Position numbers and translations under genes: made by a program
In this document: positions 37,975 through 50,997 of the stretch, piece by piece
How positions within the stretch are numbered: the stretch's first letter is position 1
Layout of the letters: every line of letters starts with the position of its first letter
Origin: Chamaea fasciata
Lineage: Eukaryota; Chordata; Aves; Passeriformes; Sylviidae
Reading direction: 5' to 3'
NCBI GenBank assembly: GCA_029207755.1
Contig: JARCOQ010000006.1
Location: 66,934,093 to 66,998,092 of the forward strand
DNA: 64,000 nucleotides
The notes under the pieces: generated by a model
Seen by the model: only the letters and a program-made list of their open reading frames with translations
Databases searched by the model: none
Told to the model about the DNA's origin: nothing

Positions 37975-39646
37975 CTGCGGGGCACAGCAGCAGAGCACCA
38001 TCAGGCACTGGAAACAGGCAGCTCCTCCTCAAGCAGATCCACAGGTGAGAGAAACTCAAGCCTCAACACTGAATAATTATTGCAAAAGGCTTTTCAAAGC
38101 TTAAAGGGACATCATATTCTTGCTTTTACTCAAACACCATAAGAAATAACCAGGAATGGTTTTTATCTTTATGCAGATTAGATATCAACAGGGGCAAAAA
38201 CACCTTTTCTCTGCTAGGCATTGTCTTCCTATGACCCAAAGGACCCTCCCTTTGCCGCAGACAATCACAAGTTCTGGAACCTTCTAGATATTTCTTTCCA
38301 AATGCAGAAACCAGTATGCGAGTACAAACCGCATAACCCAGCTCTGCTTTTTGAAGCAGTGCCTTTGCAGGGTAACTGTGGTTAGAAAACTGGAAACCTT
38401 ATAGGGGTCTGTTCTCTGCTGTTTTCTGAAATTCAACGCCCTGTGAATTTGTGCCAGTGTTTTCATTTCTGCATAGCTGCCCTCGCATGACTGACCTATC
38501 TGACTAGAGTTTGGAAATCAGGTGTCACTTTTTAGTATTTTGAACATTAATTATAATTAGGATCAGCTCATTTCCAAGAAAATAAGTCATTAAGTTTCCT
38601 TTCCCTGGAACCAGATGAACTACGTGCAGTGCAGTTAACTACTTTTAAGCAATGTGATAATAAAAACTGCTTATATCATCAGAACAAAGAAGAGTACTGT
38701 AACCCCCTTTAATCCAGCTGGATATGCTGGGATCTTTCACACCCATTTGATTATCTCAAGCTTTAACGTTTTCTTTAACAGCAAGTGGAACAGGGACTAC
38801 TCTCTGGGATAGAAAGTGGAACCTTGAAGTGGAAACCTCATGGTCATTCCCCTCTGGGTGAGCCTGCCAGCTGCTCCCAGACTGCTGGAAAGCAGAGCAG
38901 GAGAAGATGCAGTACTTTAATACAAAATCAGCCCATTTGTTCCTTTAGCATCCATCACCGCTGAGCTGGGTATAAAGCACTAATGTACACCCCATAAACC
39001 ATTAATGAGAGAAGTCTCATTTTAGTGTGGAGGGAATTAGGCTTGCCTTTTCCAGGGTTATTCCTGCTGAAACAGACCGAGACTCAAGGCTCTGAGAGAA
39101 AATGAGCATGGCTGGGGATCAGCAACCAAAGCACTTTGCGCTATACAGACATCTCAATTACTTCCAGATCAGATTCCTGAGGCACAGCTGATTGCATTGT
39201 GATCCTTTAATGCAAAACACCACCAAATTTTGGGACAGAGACTGAGGGGCAGAGTGCAAACAGTTGGAGGCATGGGGGTAGTAACCTTAGTTCTCCCAAA
39301 CTGAGACTCCCATGCTTGTGAAAACCAAACAAAAGCTTGAAAGCTATTATTACCACGTCATTTGCAACTCCTTGGTTTATTCATGTTTCAGAACAAGCTT
39401 CTAAGATGCTACTGGCAGACACTAAATTTGTACTACCAACCTGTATAAAATCTTGGAAGTCATATTCATTTCTCACCTGGAGACATGGAATAGACCACAG
39501 TGTCTGAAAACTTTTTTTTATCTAAATACTTTTTAGTTTACAACCCCTCATTTAAGCATCAAAATGCTCTCGCATATGAAACCATCTTTAAATGAAGAAA
39601 ACAACCACCTGAGAGGCCAGTGGTCGTATTTCCATGTCCTGTTTAC
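37975..39646 (-). other. FAT4: FAT4 intron 3
   Basis: 1,672 bp, GT-AG, phase 1. No recognisable repeat, exon or RNA gene. Confidence 0.87.
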
Positions 39647-39908
39647 CTGGAGTGGCATCTTCTGGGACATCAAAGGAATACACTGGCTTGGAGAACTTGG
39701 GGATGTGGTCATTGACGTCACTGACAGTGATGTTTATCCTCATGTCCGAGGACTGCAGGCCGTCGTCGGCCCGGACCAGCAGGGAATACTTGGAGCGGCG
39801 CTCCCGGTCCAGGCGCTTGGTGGCTATCAGCTCCCCTGACTCAGGGTCAATGTGGAAGCTATCATCTGCTCCACTGATGATGGTGTATGTCACCAGGGCA
39901 TTGGCTCC
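39647..39908 (-). CDS. FAT4: FAT4 exon 3: cadherin repeat body and linker
   Basis: 262 bp, phase 0 at the start and phase 1 at the end. The acceptor is ttgacttag (AG at 39910-39909) and the donor gtaaac. Joining exon 2 to this exon gives DADEGANALVTYT, the normal calcium-ligand-plus-strand core of a cadherin repeat. The exon then carries the LDRE motif (KRLDRERRSKY), the ADDG turn and the linker DVNDHIPKF. The last residues, VPEDATPG, open the following repeat. The linker has His in place of the second Asn of DxNDN, and I recall the same DVNDH in human FAT4. No frameshift or stop is present. Confidence 0.95.
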
Positions 39909-42616
39909 CTAAGTCAAAACAGAAGTGGTCAAATCACATTATTTTCCAGGAAAACCACATCATAACTTGCAGCAAGGCAAGGATCATTCCAGTAAATGTG
40001 CTTGGAGATTATTTTTCGGAACAGCTTCCTTTGATAAACAGCCTTCCTGCCCAGTCCCAGCTTCACTCCCACAATACAGACACACACAGTTTTTATTTAT
40101 GGGATGTGAAATGATGAGTTTACCCAGGTACTTTCTGCTCCACTCTTCATTAAAGGATTTAATCCAATCAATACCAAAAAACGCTGCTACCTGTTTTAGT
40201 TTCCAGCCAGCATCACGAAGGAGTGTGACATCTTACTAAGGATCAATGTTTATTTTTGTTTTATCTTTGACGGCTAAATTAAATCCCTGCCAGTGGGATC
40301 AGCCCTGCCTTTCCTGCTCTCTGGACATGGGATGGAGAGTGCAGGAGAGGGAGTGAAGGGAGGCATGGAAGTAGAGAGGACCTGAGACAGCCATGTGGCA
40401 GTGTTTCCAGCCACCATGGGGCCACAGCTCATGGTCAGGAGAAACTCATGGAGGCAGTGCTTGCAGCAGCCCCTCAAAGGTCAGTTTCTGCATGGAAATA
40501 TACTTACCCATGTAAACAAAAAACCCCAAAGTGACAAATCACACATCATTAAAATCACAGTTCTGATCTCCTGGTTTGTGCTGCAAGTCAAAAGCATTTG
40601 CTTTCGGGTCAAAAATTTTCCTTTATTCTTGGGGGGGAAACAAGAAAAGCATTCATGTGGACTTCAAGCATTTTGATTGGAAGAAAAATTAAGGAAATGC
40701 AATGTTATATAGAAAAATGTCATGTACTTCTTTTTCCAAGACAGGCTTGAGGATACTTAAGGTTTGGTAGCCTCTAACATCAGATATAGTGCCTAAACCG
40801 TGTGTACTGATGGTGCCTGGAAACGCAAGCAGATATTTACTGTGCCCTCCTCTGGTGCCAGGCCAGAGCTTGGGTTTCACAGCTGAAACCTGCTGCTGAC
40901 ATGCCAGCTGCACTTCTGCAATGAACAGCAGATTGTAGAGATCTGGCAGAAAGAAATTCTATGGCTTTTTCAAATACTTTTGCCTAAAAAAAGCAAATTG
41001 ATAGAGATAAACACCTGCCTGTATTTGTGAGAGGGGAGACAAGCATTAGTTACCTGACCTTACCAGAGTGCCCCGTGCCAAACTTTCTCTCTGGGGTGTT
41101 GTTTCAAAGAGTCAGACTGAGCTAACTGATAAAAGGATATTTAGAAAGAAAACAGGCTTCTGCAGGTGCCCAGCCCTGCAGAACTGCATACAGTGCTTCA
41201 TCTGTGTGCTCAGGTGTGCCATGGGGATGTCACACGCTTTCCTCCAATTGTGTGGCTCAGCCATCACATCTCAGGAGAATTGCAGAGGTGACCACATTCT
41301 TCACCCCGTGTTTGAGCAGCCAGAGACCTTCTAACAGAGGGCAGCTAAAACCACAGTCATGTTTGATAATGGTTTATACTGTGCCCTCAGCTTCAAAAAG
41401 GAGGGGGGAATAAAAAGGTATCTTGGCCCTAAACTGCACATCGATAGGAAAACTTGGGCTCTTTGCAAAGAGTTTGAGTTACAAATGTTCTGGTGGGGAA
41501 ATTGAAATCATTCCTTTTGATAAAAACACTGACTGATTTCTCTCTAAGGTAATAAATCACTTCCCGCTGGATGGAGTACTTCAGAATGGGTAACAGATTA
41601 AGTGCAGTTCAGGAATGGTTAAAAAGAGGCTGGAGCATAAGATGTTGCTATAATCTTAGACATACTTGCCATACCACACCACAGAGTGGTAGTTCAGTAT
41701 TTACTGCTTCCTGTAAGAAAGACAAGCAGCTAGAATTTTTGTTACGGAAGTGCACCTTTCCAAAATCCTGTGTTTTGTCTGTGTATCAGGCTACTACTGG
41801 AAAATAAAGGGAAACCAAAGTATTTACAATCACATTCGCACCATTCCCAGCGGGTTCCCGTTGTTCCCTCTGTAGTAGTAAGATTAAGTACACCAATTAA
41901 CAATCACAGGAAGACTAACCAAGCTAACACAAAAAAGGCCAGGAATAAAATTCTCTTGAGAATGTTGAATTGCCCTATTATTTGAAAGCAGAACTGCTTG
42001 TTGTTGTCAAGCGTAACTCTGGATTTTAATGACAAAACAAACTTTTTGTATGATTATATTGACTTCTTAGTCATTTTCCTCATGGAAAACAACAGCTGAA
42101 GTAAACAAAAACAAAACATGATTAACATTAGAACTTAAGTTTCTTAAATAGATGAATACATTAGTAACATGGTAGTTTCTTCATAGCACCCTACGTGCAG
42201 TATTCTCATTGTAATGAATCTAAGAGGGCAAAATTATTTTGCAAACAGATACATGCACAGAGCACGCATTTTATCATTATTTCTTTCCCCCTCTTTTTGG
42301 TAAAATGGAACCTTTCTTTGGAAGGGATAATATTGACCTTTGTTAAGTCTAGTCAAAGCAAAAGCAGGAATTATCAGAATTCTTCTTGTTCTCCAAGGCT
42401 TGTCTGAGATTAATTTTATTGTACACTTGGGAACTGGGCTCAACTACAACATCTTGGTTTCATAGTTTAGACCTCCACAATACTGGACAGAACATTGTGA
42501 ATGACTGTCATGACTCCCAAGGCCAAGCTCACACAAAGGAATGAAGAAAACAGGTAAAAACATGTCCAGAATGGCACTTTTAGTACCAACACGCAAAACT
42601 GAAATCATGCTCCTAC
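39909..42616 (-). other. FAT4: FAT4 intron 2
   Basis: 2,708 bp, GT-AG, phase 0. No recognisable repeat, exon or RNA gene; the short open frames at 40300-41400 show no known motif. Confidence 0.87.
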
Positions 42617-42748
42617 CTCATCAGCATCCATGGCTGTCAGCTGCAGTATTTTAGATCCATCCCCTATGTTCTCCTCTACAGTCAGATCGAGCATGTCTGT
42701 GGGGAATACTGGTGGGTTGTCATTGATATCCTGAAGTGTTATTTCTAC
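42617..42748 (-). CDS. FAT4: FAT4 exon 2 (numbering inferred): end of one cadherin repeat, start of the next
   Basis: This 44-codon exon has phase 0 at both ends. It is preceded by an acceptor (tttacag, AG at 42750-42749) and followed by donor gtagga. It opens with VEITLQDINDNPPVF, the closing calcium-binding DxNDNxP linker of one extracellular cadherin repeat, then starts the next repeat with the EEN glutamate motif and a DADE calcium ligand that continues into the next exon. FAT4 is a single-pass giant cadherin that binds DCHS1 on neighbouring cells and signals in planar cell polarity and growth control. The exon number assumes one large exon 1 upstream, as I recall for the human gene; that exon is outside the window. 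Gene identity is supported by the whole set of exons, not by this one alone. Confidence 0.93.
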
Positions 42749-45700
42749 CTGTAAAACGCAGAAATAGAAAAAAAACTTTGAGTGAGCACTGGACACTGAT
42801 TGGACCTGAATGTTACTAATAACATAATTCTGAAAGAAATCAGGTAAATTGCTCTTAATCACATGAATTAGCACATTTCCAAATCACACCAACAATAAGA
42901 AAAGCCCGTCCGGATACTAAAATTCCACGTTGTTATAAAATACTCCTAGGAAAACCTCTAACACAAATAAAGTTAATTTGACTTGTTGATAGCAACTGAT
43001 TTTAAATGGTCCTAGTCTAGTTTATATTGGAAAAGATCCACTGATAGACTGTCATTGTAATCCTCAAAGTCAGCCCCTGGAGAATAACTGCCAAGTGCCG
43101 GGGCAGGAGATCGTTCAACCATTAAATGCTGCCTGACATAAAGATGAGGTGGTGTAAAATTCTCTCTGAAATGTTTATATATTGGCAACTCTCCGTTCCG
43201 AGAGAGGGAAAAAACACCCTTGCACTTAATATATTTTATAACAAATAATCTGCTTTTCTTTCTCTCTCTCTCAAAACTCTCCTCTAATTGCAAACATAAA
43301 CGTTGCTTTAGGAGCACCCACTAGCATCTACTCTCCTTGCCTATCCAAAACTCAACAAATGTTCTTTTCACATGCCATATTTGCATGCCTTTCCAAGTAA
43401 GAATGACGGTTCCTGAAAGGTTGTTTTGTGATCTTTATCCCCAGTTTTTCATAAGCAAGACTGCTGCCCTGCTGATGATAATTCAAAAAGATGCAGAGCT
43501 ACATTTTCTCTCATTGCTGGGTCTGGAACGTAATATTCCAAAATAGAAAAAGAAGACACAGCTGTTTTATATTTATCATGGATAAAAAAAGGTATGGTTT
43601 TGGACCCAAAATACTGAACAGTTACCAAACTCTGAAGACCCACTAAGGAGAAAACGAGTAGTGGAAAGAACCAAGGAACAGAGAAAGGTAAAAGGCAAAG
43701 ATATGGATGACTTAAAGAAGGCACCTGGACTGACAGAAAAAATTTAATTTACACTACAGTATCTGCTAGGCCCTTATCCACGAGATTCTTATCCTTATCC
43801 ATGGACTCTCCATGCACTCAGTTGAAAATATATGGATTGGGCTGCTCTGGATATAACCAACAGACATTTCTGGTGATCCAAAGTCTGTGATTTCTACTGT
43901 TTCTAGTCTCCTGTCATTACATGTTCTTCTCTGTTCTGTTTTCGTAGGGACCACCAATTGCCAAGCTGTTCTGACTTGATCACCAAGATGATCCCAAACA
44001 CAGAGGAAATACTACATTATTAGTGTGATATTAATATAGTAGCCATATGGGCTGGAAGTGGAGACAAATAAGGGGTCTTTTATAGAAGGCCATTATTTAT
44101 TTATCTATCCCTTATTTCATGCCTTTGGCCATTCCAAAATGGTACACAAAACAATTCACACTCTGAGACTGATCAACGCAGAAGATTTTATCATTAAATT
44201 CATATCCATGGCAGCAGAAGCACAAGGAGTGCTGAGCAGAGCACCACGAGCAGTGATTGACAGCCACCTCACCAGACACAAACTTTTGCAGAACAAACCA
44301 GCCTAGGTTGGTTTTCAAGGAGACTGGGTGACAATTAAGCACAGAAATGGGAGAGATGTGGTAGAAAGGACAGATGAAGGATTTTGCCAGCCCTCCCTGC
44401 CCAGGAACTGGCACAGCACACTCTTCCTGCTTTCCTCCCCAAAGGGCAGCATTTCCCTGGACAGGGTTTCAAGGTAAAGCAGCTACACAGCTCTGCAATT
44501 CATTTATTCCTACCATACATGTCATTCACAGCTAATGTTTCAGCTGCGGGTGACATTCGACCATCAGAGCCCATTTTCATGATGAGAGATTACCCTCTGT
44601 ACAAATCATATGAAAAATACGTGCCATCTTCTGGGGGGTTTGGGATAGGAGCCGTGCATGGTTTACAGCTTGAATAATGTAAAATAGTGAGGATCCAAGA
44701 ACACACATTTTGAGAAAAAACACCACATTTTCCCCAAACAAGAGTCTGTTACATTTCATTTAAGAGAGGATCTCGTACGTCCTGAATTAGATCAGATGCA
44801 AACTGAATGTCCAGGAGCTCACAAATAAATTTCACTTTGAAATTATTCCCTAAATTCAGACATGAAGCAGAAGCCCACAGGAGAACCACAGCCACAAACT
44901 CTTCATTGCCACAGGGCACTGTAAGACTGCAACGTATCTTGTCACATCTTTACTCGAGAAGAAAAAAAAATCCACAAAGCTTCAATCAAAGATTTCAGCT
45001 AAACCTTTTCCCAACCAACTGCTTCTATCTCTCTAATCCCACTTTGCATTTGCATAAAGATATCAATGTGTGTCACTTCAGGAAATACATGGTTTGATTG
45101 CTATCATATGCTGCCAATTAGAAATTAAGTGCAATTCTGCCCCTTAAGGAAGGCAAGAAAAGGTGGGCACAGTGGTGGCAAACCACCCCCCAGTGACAGT
45201 AGCAACTACCAGAATAAATATCTAGGCAACCAAAGGCCTGGAAACCTCAAATACACCACAGGACAGAGAACAAGGGAGCTGAAGGGCTTTATCCAAGCTT
45301 TCCAAGCAAGGAACCATTGCATGCCAATGCCTGTACAACTGTAGGAAGCACACATGCCCAGGCTACATGGAAAGTGATAATTGCCACCCCCTTCTCTAAA
45401 TCTATCCAAAATGAGGAATATTCTTCCCTGACCTCAACCCCGTCATTCAGTAGAAGTCGAGGATGCAAAGGCAGATACCAACCAACCACCACACAGCACT
45501 CGGAGTACTGCACCATGCAACAAAAATTTCTGCAACTTTCCATCTAACAAATCCTAGATTCATATTTGCATTAATAGTGCTTTCATACAGAACCCAAAAG
45601 TTCTTACTGCCACTCAGAGGGCTCAAATGTAATAAAACAAAGCAACAGCAAAAATAGTTAAGTGTAATGTCTTTGCAGCTTTTTTTATGCTCTAACTTGC

Positions 45701-48109
45701 CCACTCCAGTGGTCCAGGCACTGATGGGGGCTTTGCTCCTCTGAATAGCCTTGAATTTCTGCAGGAGCCATGAGAACACAAATAGTTACAGACTCTCCTA
45801 AATATGCTAAGACTGTGATGGAAAACTGATTAATACATTTATAATATTGTCTTGCTTTTGTTGTTCATGGGAAAATGAAAAAAAATCAGAAAGTTTTGGC
45901 CAATCCACATGCATGTAAATCTCCACAAAATCACTCTACTTTTGTACAAATTCTGGCACAGTGCTTTTCCTTCACAGATTTAATATGTCTAGAAAAAAAG
46001 ACTGAAAATCAAAGCTTTCCCTCAGAGCTTGTTCTTCAGACAAATACACATTGTTTATTTACCAATCCCTGTAAAATAAACACAGTCATTTTACATATCA
46101 ATTTCTCTGCAAGCCATCTTTGGGTGGGTTTTTTATTAGTTTTGTTTGTGTGCTTGTTTCATGTTTGACTCAAGCTAAGATGCAAAACCAGAGGCATACA
46201 ACAAACCACAGAGATCAGCAATATAGAAAGCCAAACAATACCACAAATTTCCCTGTGCATGAATCAAATTTCTCCTTCACAGGCTTAATAACATTCTCAC
46301 AACAATGCCCTGCCCCTGCCACAGTTACAGATGGCCAGCCCATCCTCATCTGTGGTAATTTGATTGCTGCAGCCTGTTGTCACAGTCATTTTCAAAGCAG
46401 AGGAAGTATTAATTGCCTTGATCTTGTTAGTATCCTTATTTGCTGCTCAAATTAGTCTCTTGTGGTGGTTATTTTTTTTTCCTCCCTAAACAAATTCGGA
46501 ACAGATTGAAGCAGGGCAGCACGCACCTCAAACAGTTCTGCCTCAATTTACTCTGAATGTAGATGGTGGAAAAATAGTTCTTTCTCTGTTCAGATAAATA
46601 GTTCATTCTCCATTCTCCTCAGCTGTTAACAGATACAGGAATCATATCAAGACCTCAAATTTTAAAGCACTAGGAATATATTTAAATATATATTTAAATA
46701 TATTTAATCTATTAAAGCATTAGGACATAAACTATTCTTAAGCTTATTCAAAATAATTTGTTCAATTAAGAAGCAGCTGCTAAAAGATGAAGTTTCACTT
46801 CTTAGAGCAAAAACACCAATTCCACTTCAAAAGTACTAGCACCCCAGGTAACTATTACTGAACAGGATAGACAAGTTCCATGCTCAACTTAAAAAGCTTA
46901 AAATGAGAGTTTTACTCTGGAAAAAGAAATTATTTTAGTGACTGGGTTTATGAGCTACAAAGGTATGTAAAACAAAACATCGCGCTGCAAGGCAGTGTGC
47001 CAAATTCTAACCAATCCTAACACCTTCCATAAACCAATGGGCTCACTTGGCCAGACCCTATCCTTCTGTTTTACTGCAGTTATTAACATTTAGTTTTCTT
47101 TTATTCCAAAGTCAGGAGGGTTTACAGACAGAACAGTTTTCTGAAGTCCTTCCACCTATCAAATGACGATGAGAGGAGGAAAAAAGATGACACAGGAAAC
47201 ATGAATGAGTTCACGTGGCAGCAGCAAGTTTTCCTGGGAGCCCCAGAAGAGTAATTCTTGCTTGGAGCCACGCTATCCATGGCACACTCTGGATGAGAGA
47301 TCTATAGATAGAACACGATCTGAGAAGGGAGGAACTCCCAGAGGCCTCACGCGCTCGATACCTCTTCAAACACTACAACTATTCGATTAAAGATCAAACA
47401 GAGTGCAGAGGCAACAGCTTTTCTTTCCATTTATATGGTGTTGAGTCATCCTTCTTCCCTTTGCTTGCTGCTGTGACATTCACTGCCTCTCTCAGGAGAT
47501 ACCATCTAACAATCCACGGGCAGCATCGCCACAAATCACCCTGAAGACTTTCGTTTATGCCTAAGTCATTAGATGATCCTTCATCTTAAAACAAAATTAA
47601 GGAGCTTTCTCTTCCTTGCCGGAGACCAGGGCAGCACATTATCAATTTGCACTGAGTAAAAGTGAAAGGATTTTATTTTCCCCTCCCTTTGTAAATATTC
47701 TAAATAATATCATTCATGATGATAAAAGGAAAGAATACAACTATTAATTCACTCCATCTATGTAATTGACTGAAGGACATGGCCAACACTAGTCCTTCTT
47801 TTCCTTGCCTTCATCACTTCAGCCTTCTTCTTCATCCAGCAAACAATCATTCCCTAATCGCAGAAAACACACACACATGGGTAGATTCCTTTTTTTAATT
47901 GACATGTGTAATCAGATTGGCCAGTCACACCAGTGAAGTTGTGGTTACACTCAGTGCTTGGGGAGCAGTGCATGGGTGCTTCCTCCAGACTGGAGGGACA
48001 AGGGAATGGGGAAAGAAAGGATCAGAGTACAATGCATTTCTGGAAATACGCTTTCAGGGAAAAAAGAAAAAAATCTTCTTTAAAAGAAATAAAATTTTAC
48101 ATAAATGTG

Positions 48110-48115
<6 letters not shown>

Positions 48116-48169
<54 letters not shown>
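48116..48169. repeat. TA dinucleotide microsatellite
   Basis: About 27 uninterrupted TA units, preceded by an imperfect TG/TA stretch from 48107. It is likely to be length-polymorphic. Confidence 0.97.
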
Positions 48170-48171
<2 letters not shown>

Positions 48172-49180
48172 CATATATTAAAACCCCATAGCCCATCTTG
48201 AACCAGCCCATTTTGCTCTAAATCACCGGGAAACAGTGAGTTTTAAGGGTAAAAAATAAACACTTATGCTTTGAAATTACTTGAACACCCAGTAATAGCA
48301 GAGCTCAGGAAGGTGAAAAACCTGAACTACTGATCATGCACATTTACAATTTTCACAACAAGATGGAAAGCCCATTTATACAGAAAATATCTTGGGACAA
48401 GGCAATAGCTGAGGCTGAATGAGGCATCTGAATATCCCATTTTCCAGGAGGCAAACAACCCCAGCGCATGCTAGCACAATAAAAATCACATTAGTCTATT
48501 GTGCTGCAGGCCAGCAAACCTGTTAAATAGAAATGTAATGTTGCTAAGAATCCCACTATTAACAGGGGGAACATTGCAGCTGGGGAGAAAATGTGGGGGA
48601 AAATGCTAAAAAGGCACTGTTTGGGGAAAAAAAATTAAAGTCAGGTTTAAAAGACTTCATTCTGATGTCTGAGGCCAAGTTTAATGAAAGACAGGATGTG
48701 AAAGCTGTCCTAGGCCCCACCACTGCCCGCTTCAGATGCCCCAAAGCAAATAAAACATCAACCCTGTACAAGACAACAGTAATTCAGAATAGGGATTATA
48801 GAAATACTTCCGTCTGCCTCACAGAATCAGGAATAACTAGTGATTACCAGCCTTGAAATTGTTTGGAAACTTAGGCTCAATGAACACTGGAAACATGTTT
48901 TGCTTTGTCCATTAAACAAACATGCATGGATCCTTATAAATGTTATTAAGATTAATATAAAGTGCTGGAATTTCCCAGGTAATTTTAATCTGTGGGCTCC
49001 AGCTCCAGTATTTTAACACTTTAGAACCTTCCTGGAGCAAATATCATATTATGTAAAGGTCAGTAGGGTGAGTTGACATTTTTCAATCAAGACCCTTTTA
49101 TAAAGCATCGCTATAAAATGCTGGGAGATCAGAGTGATCAAAGCCACTGTGATTTAACTGACATTATCAGAAAAACCCTA

Positions 49181-49400
49181 GAAACACACAATAATTTGGG
49201 TTAGAAAGGGCTCTTAAAGACCATCTAGTCCAGGCATCTCTGCAATGAGCAGGGACATTTTCACCTAGACCAGGTTGTTCAGAGCCCCATCCAACCTGGC
49301 ACTGAATGCTCCCAGGTTTGGGACATCCACCACCTGTCTGGGCAACCTATGCCAGTGTTTCACCACCCTCATCATTTCTTCCTCATACCTAGTCTAAATC
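49181..49400 (-). repeat. CR1 LINE 3' end fragment
   Basis: The plus strand carries gaccatctagtccaggcatc, ccaggttgttcagagcccca, tctgggcaacctatgccagt and tttcttcctcatacctagtc, the reverse complement of the CR1 3' region. This is the longest CR1 piece in the window. Confidence 0.87.
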
Positions 49401-50941
49401 AGGAGTAAACCTGCTTTCATGATAATTTAAAATTAAAACTCAAAAAGAAGCTACTTCCTTCCGTTGTCTCTAAGAAATATTGATCCTAGTGCTGCAAAGA
49501 AAAGGTGCCATAATTGTTTCGTTTTCTCTCCCTTGGTTTTTTTTTTTTATCCCCTATCTGTTAAGGTGACCATTGGGAGCTGCACTGCCTGGAGTCTTGA
49601 TTAAATGTTTCACTGCATCCAGAACACTTCATCATGCTGCATAGCCAAAATCTATTATGGCTTGCAAGTGACTCATGCTTGAGCTATGAGAAAACCATAA
49701 TAAAGAGCATTTTACATAAAAATGCCCAAAAGGTTGGTAATTTAATCTTGATTCTAAGTAGTATGCAAGGTCTCTGCCTCCAGCCTGTGCAGACAATAAG
49801 GCATTGTCTGGAAATGCATTACCTACTGTGGTTACATCTAACTTTTTTTGCCAAAGTCCAGATGAAAGACAGTGAAAAGAAACAATCTTGTCCCAGCAGA
49901 AGGCCACCAGCCAGGACAGGACATTGACATTTCCAAGCCAGAAGACTTTAAAAGTTTTCCTAAAGGCAAAGCAAGCAGTGCTAAAATTCTCATTCTTTCT
50001 GAAACCAGTATTTTAAGGTAACTTAAGCAGTACATAATTTTCTGCTCCCTCAAAAGAGACATGGTCTCACACGGAGCAGACGGAATTAAAACTGGATTAG
50101 GAAAAGCACTACTCAAACCTTGGCTACTTTAACAAAGTAACAGCATGCTGACTTTAAAACACACATCAAAACATACAGAATCATACACATGGAAACCCAA
50201 TATGATCCAGCTTCACAGCAAATGAGAGATAAACATCAAATTGGTACAAGGGATAAGACTGATAAGAAATGCCACAACCAGTTATTTTTCCCCTTCCTTC
50301 ACCACCAGAACTACAATGAAATACAGATTATTTTGTTACTCCTGGTTAAAGAGTAACACATAGAGCTCAGTCAATACTCACTCATACAGTTTTAAAAACT
50401 GACTGCTTGTAGGAATGAGTTACTTTGAACTCCATTTCAGCAGGACTAATTAGCACACTGGGACCTCTCCCAGGTCTGCAATCCAGTGGCACTAAAGTAG
50501 AGCTGGGCTGACACTAAGGAAGAAGGAAAACTTCTCCACCCACCCATCCTTTCCATGGATGCTGGATATGCACACACACATGGCCCTACAGCATTTCCCC
50601 AAATAAAAGGGGTGACTTTCTCAAAAAAGGCATTACATCTTCTGCATCTAGTACCGCCTCTGGTTACAAACTCAGTTCCAAATACCTGCCAAACCAACAC
50701 AAACACTTGGCAAACACTTGCTAGTGAGGTTTTTTGGGATTTTTTTTCTTTTTGGATTTTTTTTTCTTAAAGCAGTATACATTTGGGAACCATTTGGTTT
50801 ACAACTTTGCATTTAATTAAATGAGGTCTACTGCCATGTAATAAGAAGCGGATTGAATCGGTAAGAACATTTCAGTCTGTGCCAGAAAAAAAAAAAAAGG
50901 ATAAAGTCAGAGAATACAAGCATTAGAAGTTCAAGAATGGG

Positions 50942-50997
50942 AATGTCACACCTCTAAATTAAATAAATCACCTAATTAAACTTACAGGTGTGACATT
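50942..50997. promoter_or_regulatory. Inverted pair of T-box half sites, candidate enhancer site
   Basis: Perfect 12-bp inverted repeat: aatgtcacacct at 50942-50953 and aggtgtgacatt at 50986-50997, with a 32-bp AT-rich spacer. Each arm contains the exact T-box half site (TCACACCT / AGGTGTGA), in the orientation of the classic Brachyury palindrome but spaced apart. Regulatory function is inference. Confidence 0.3.
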
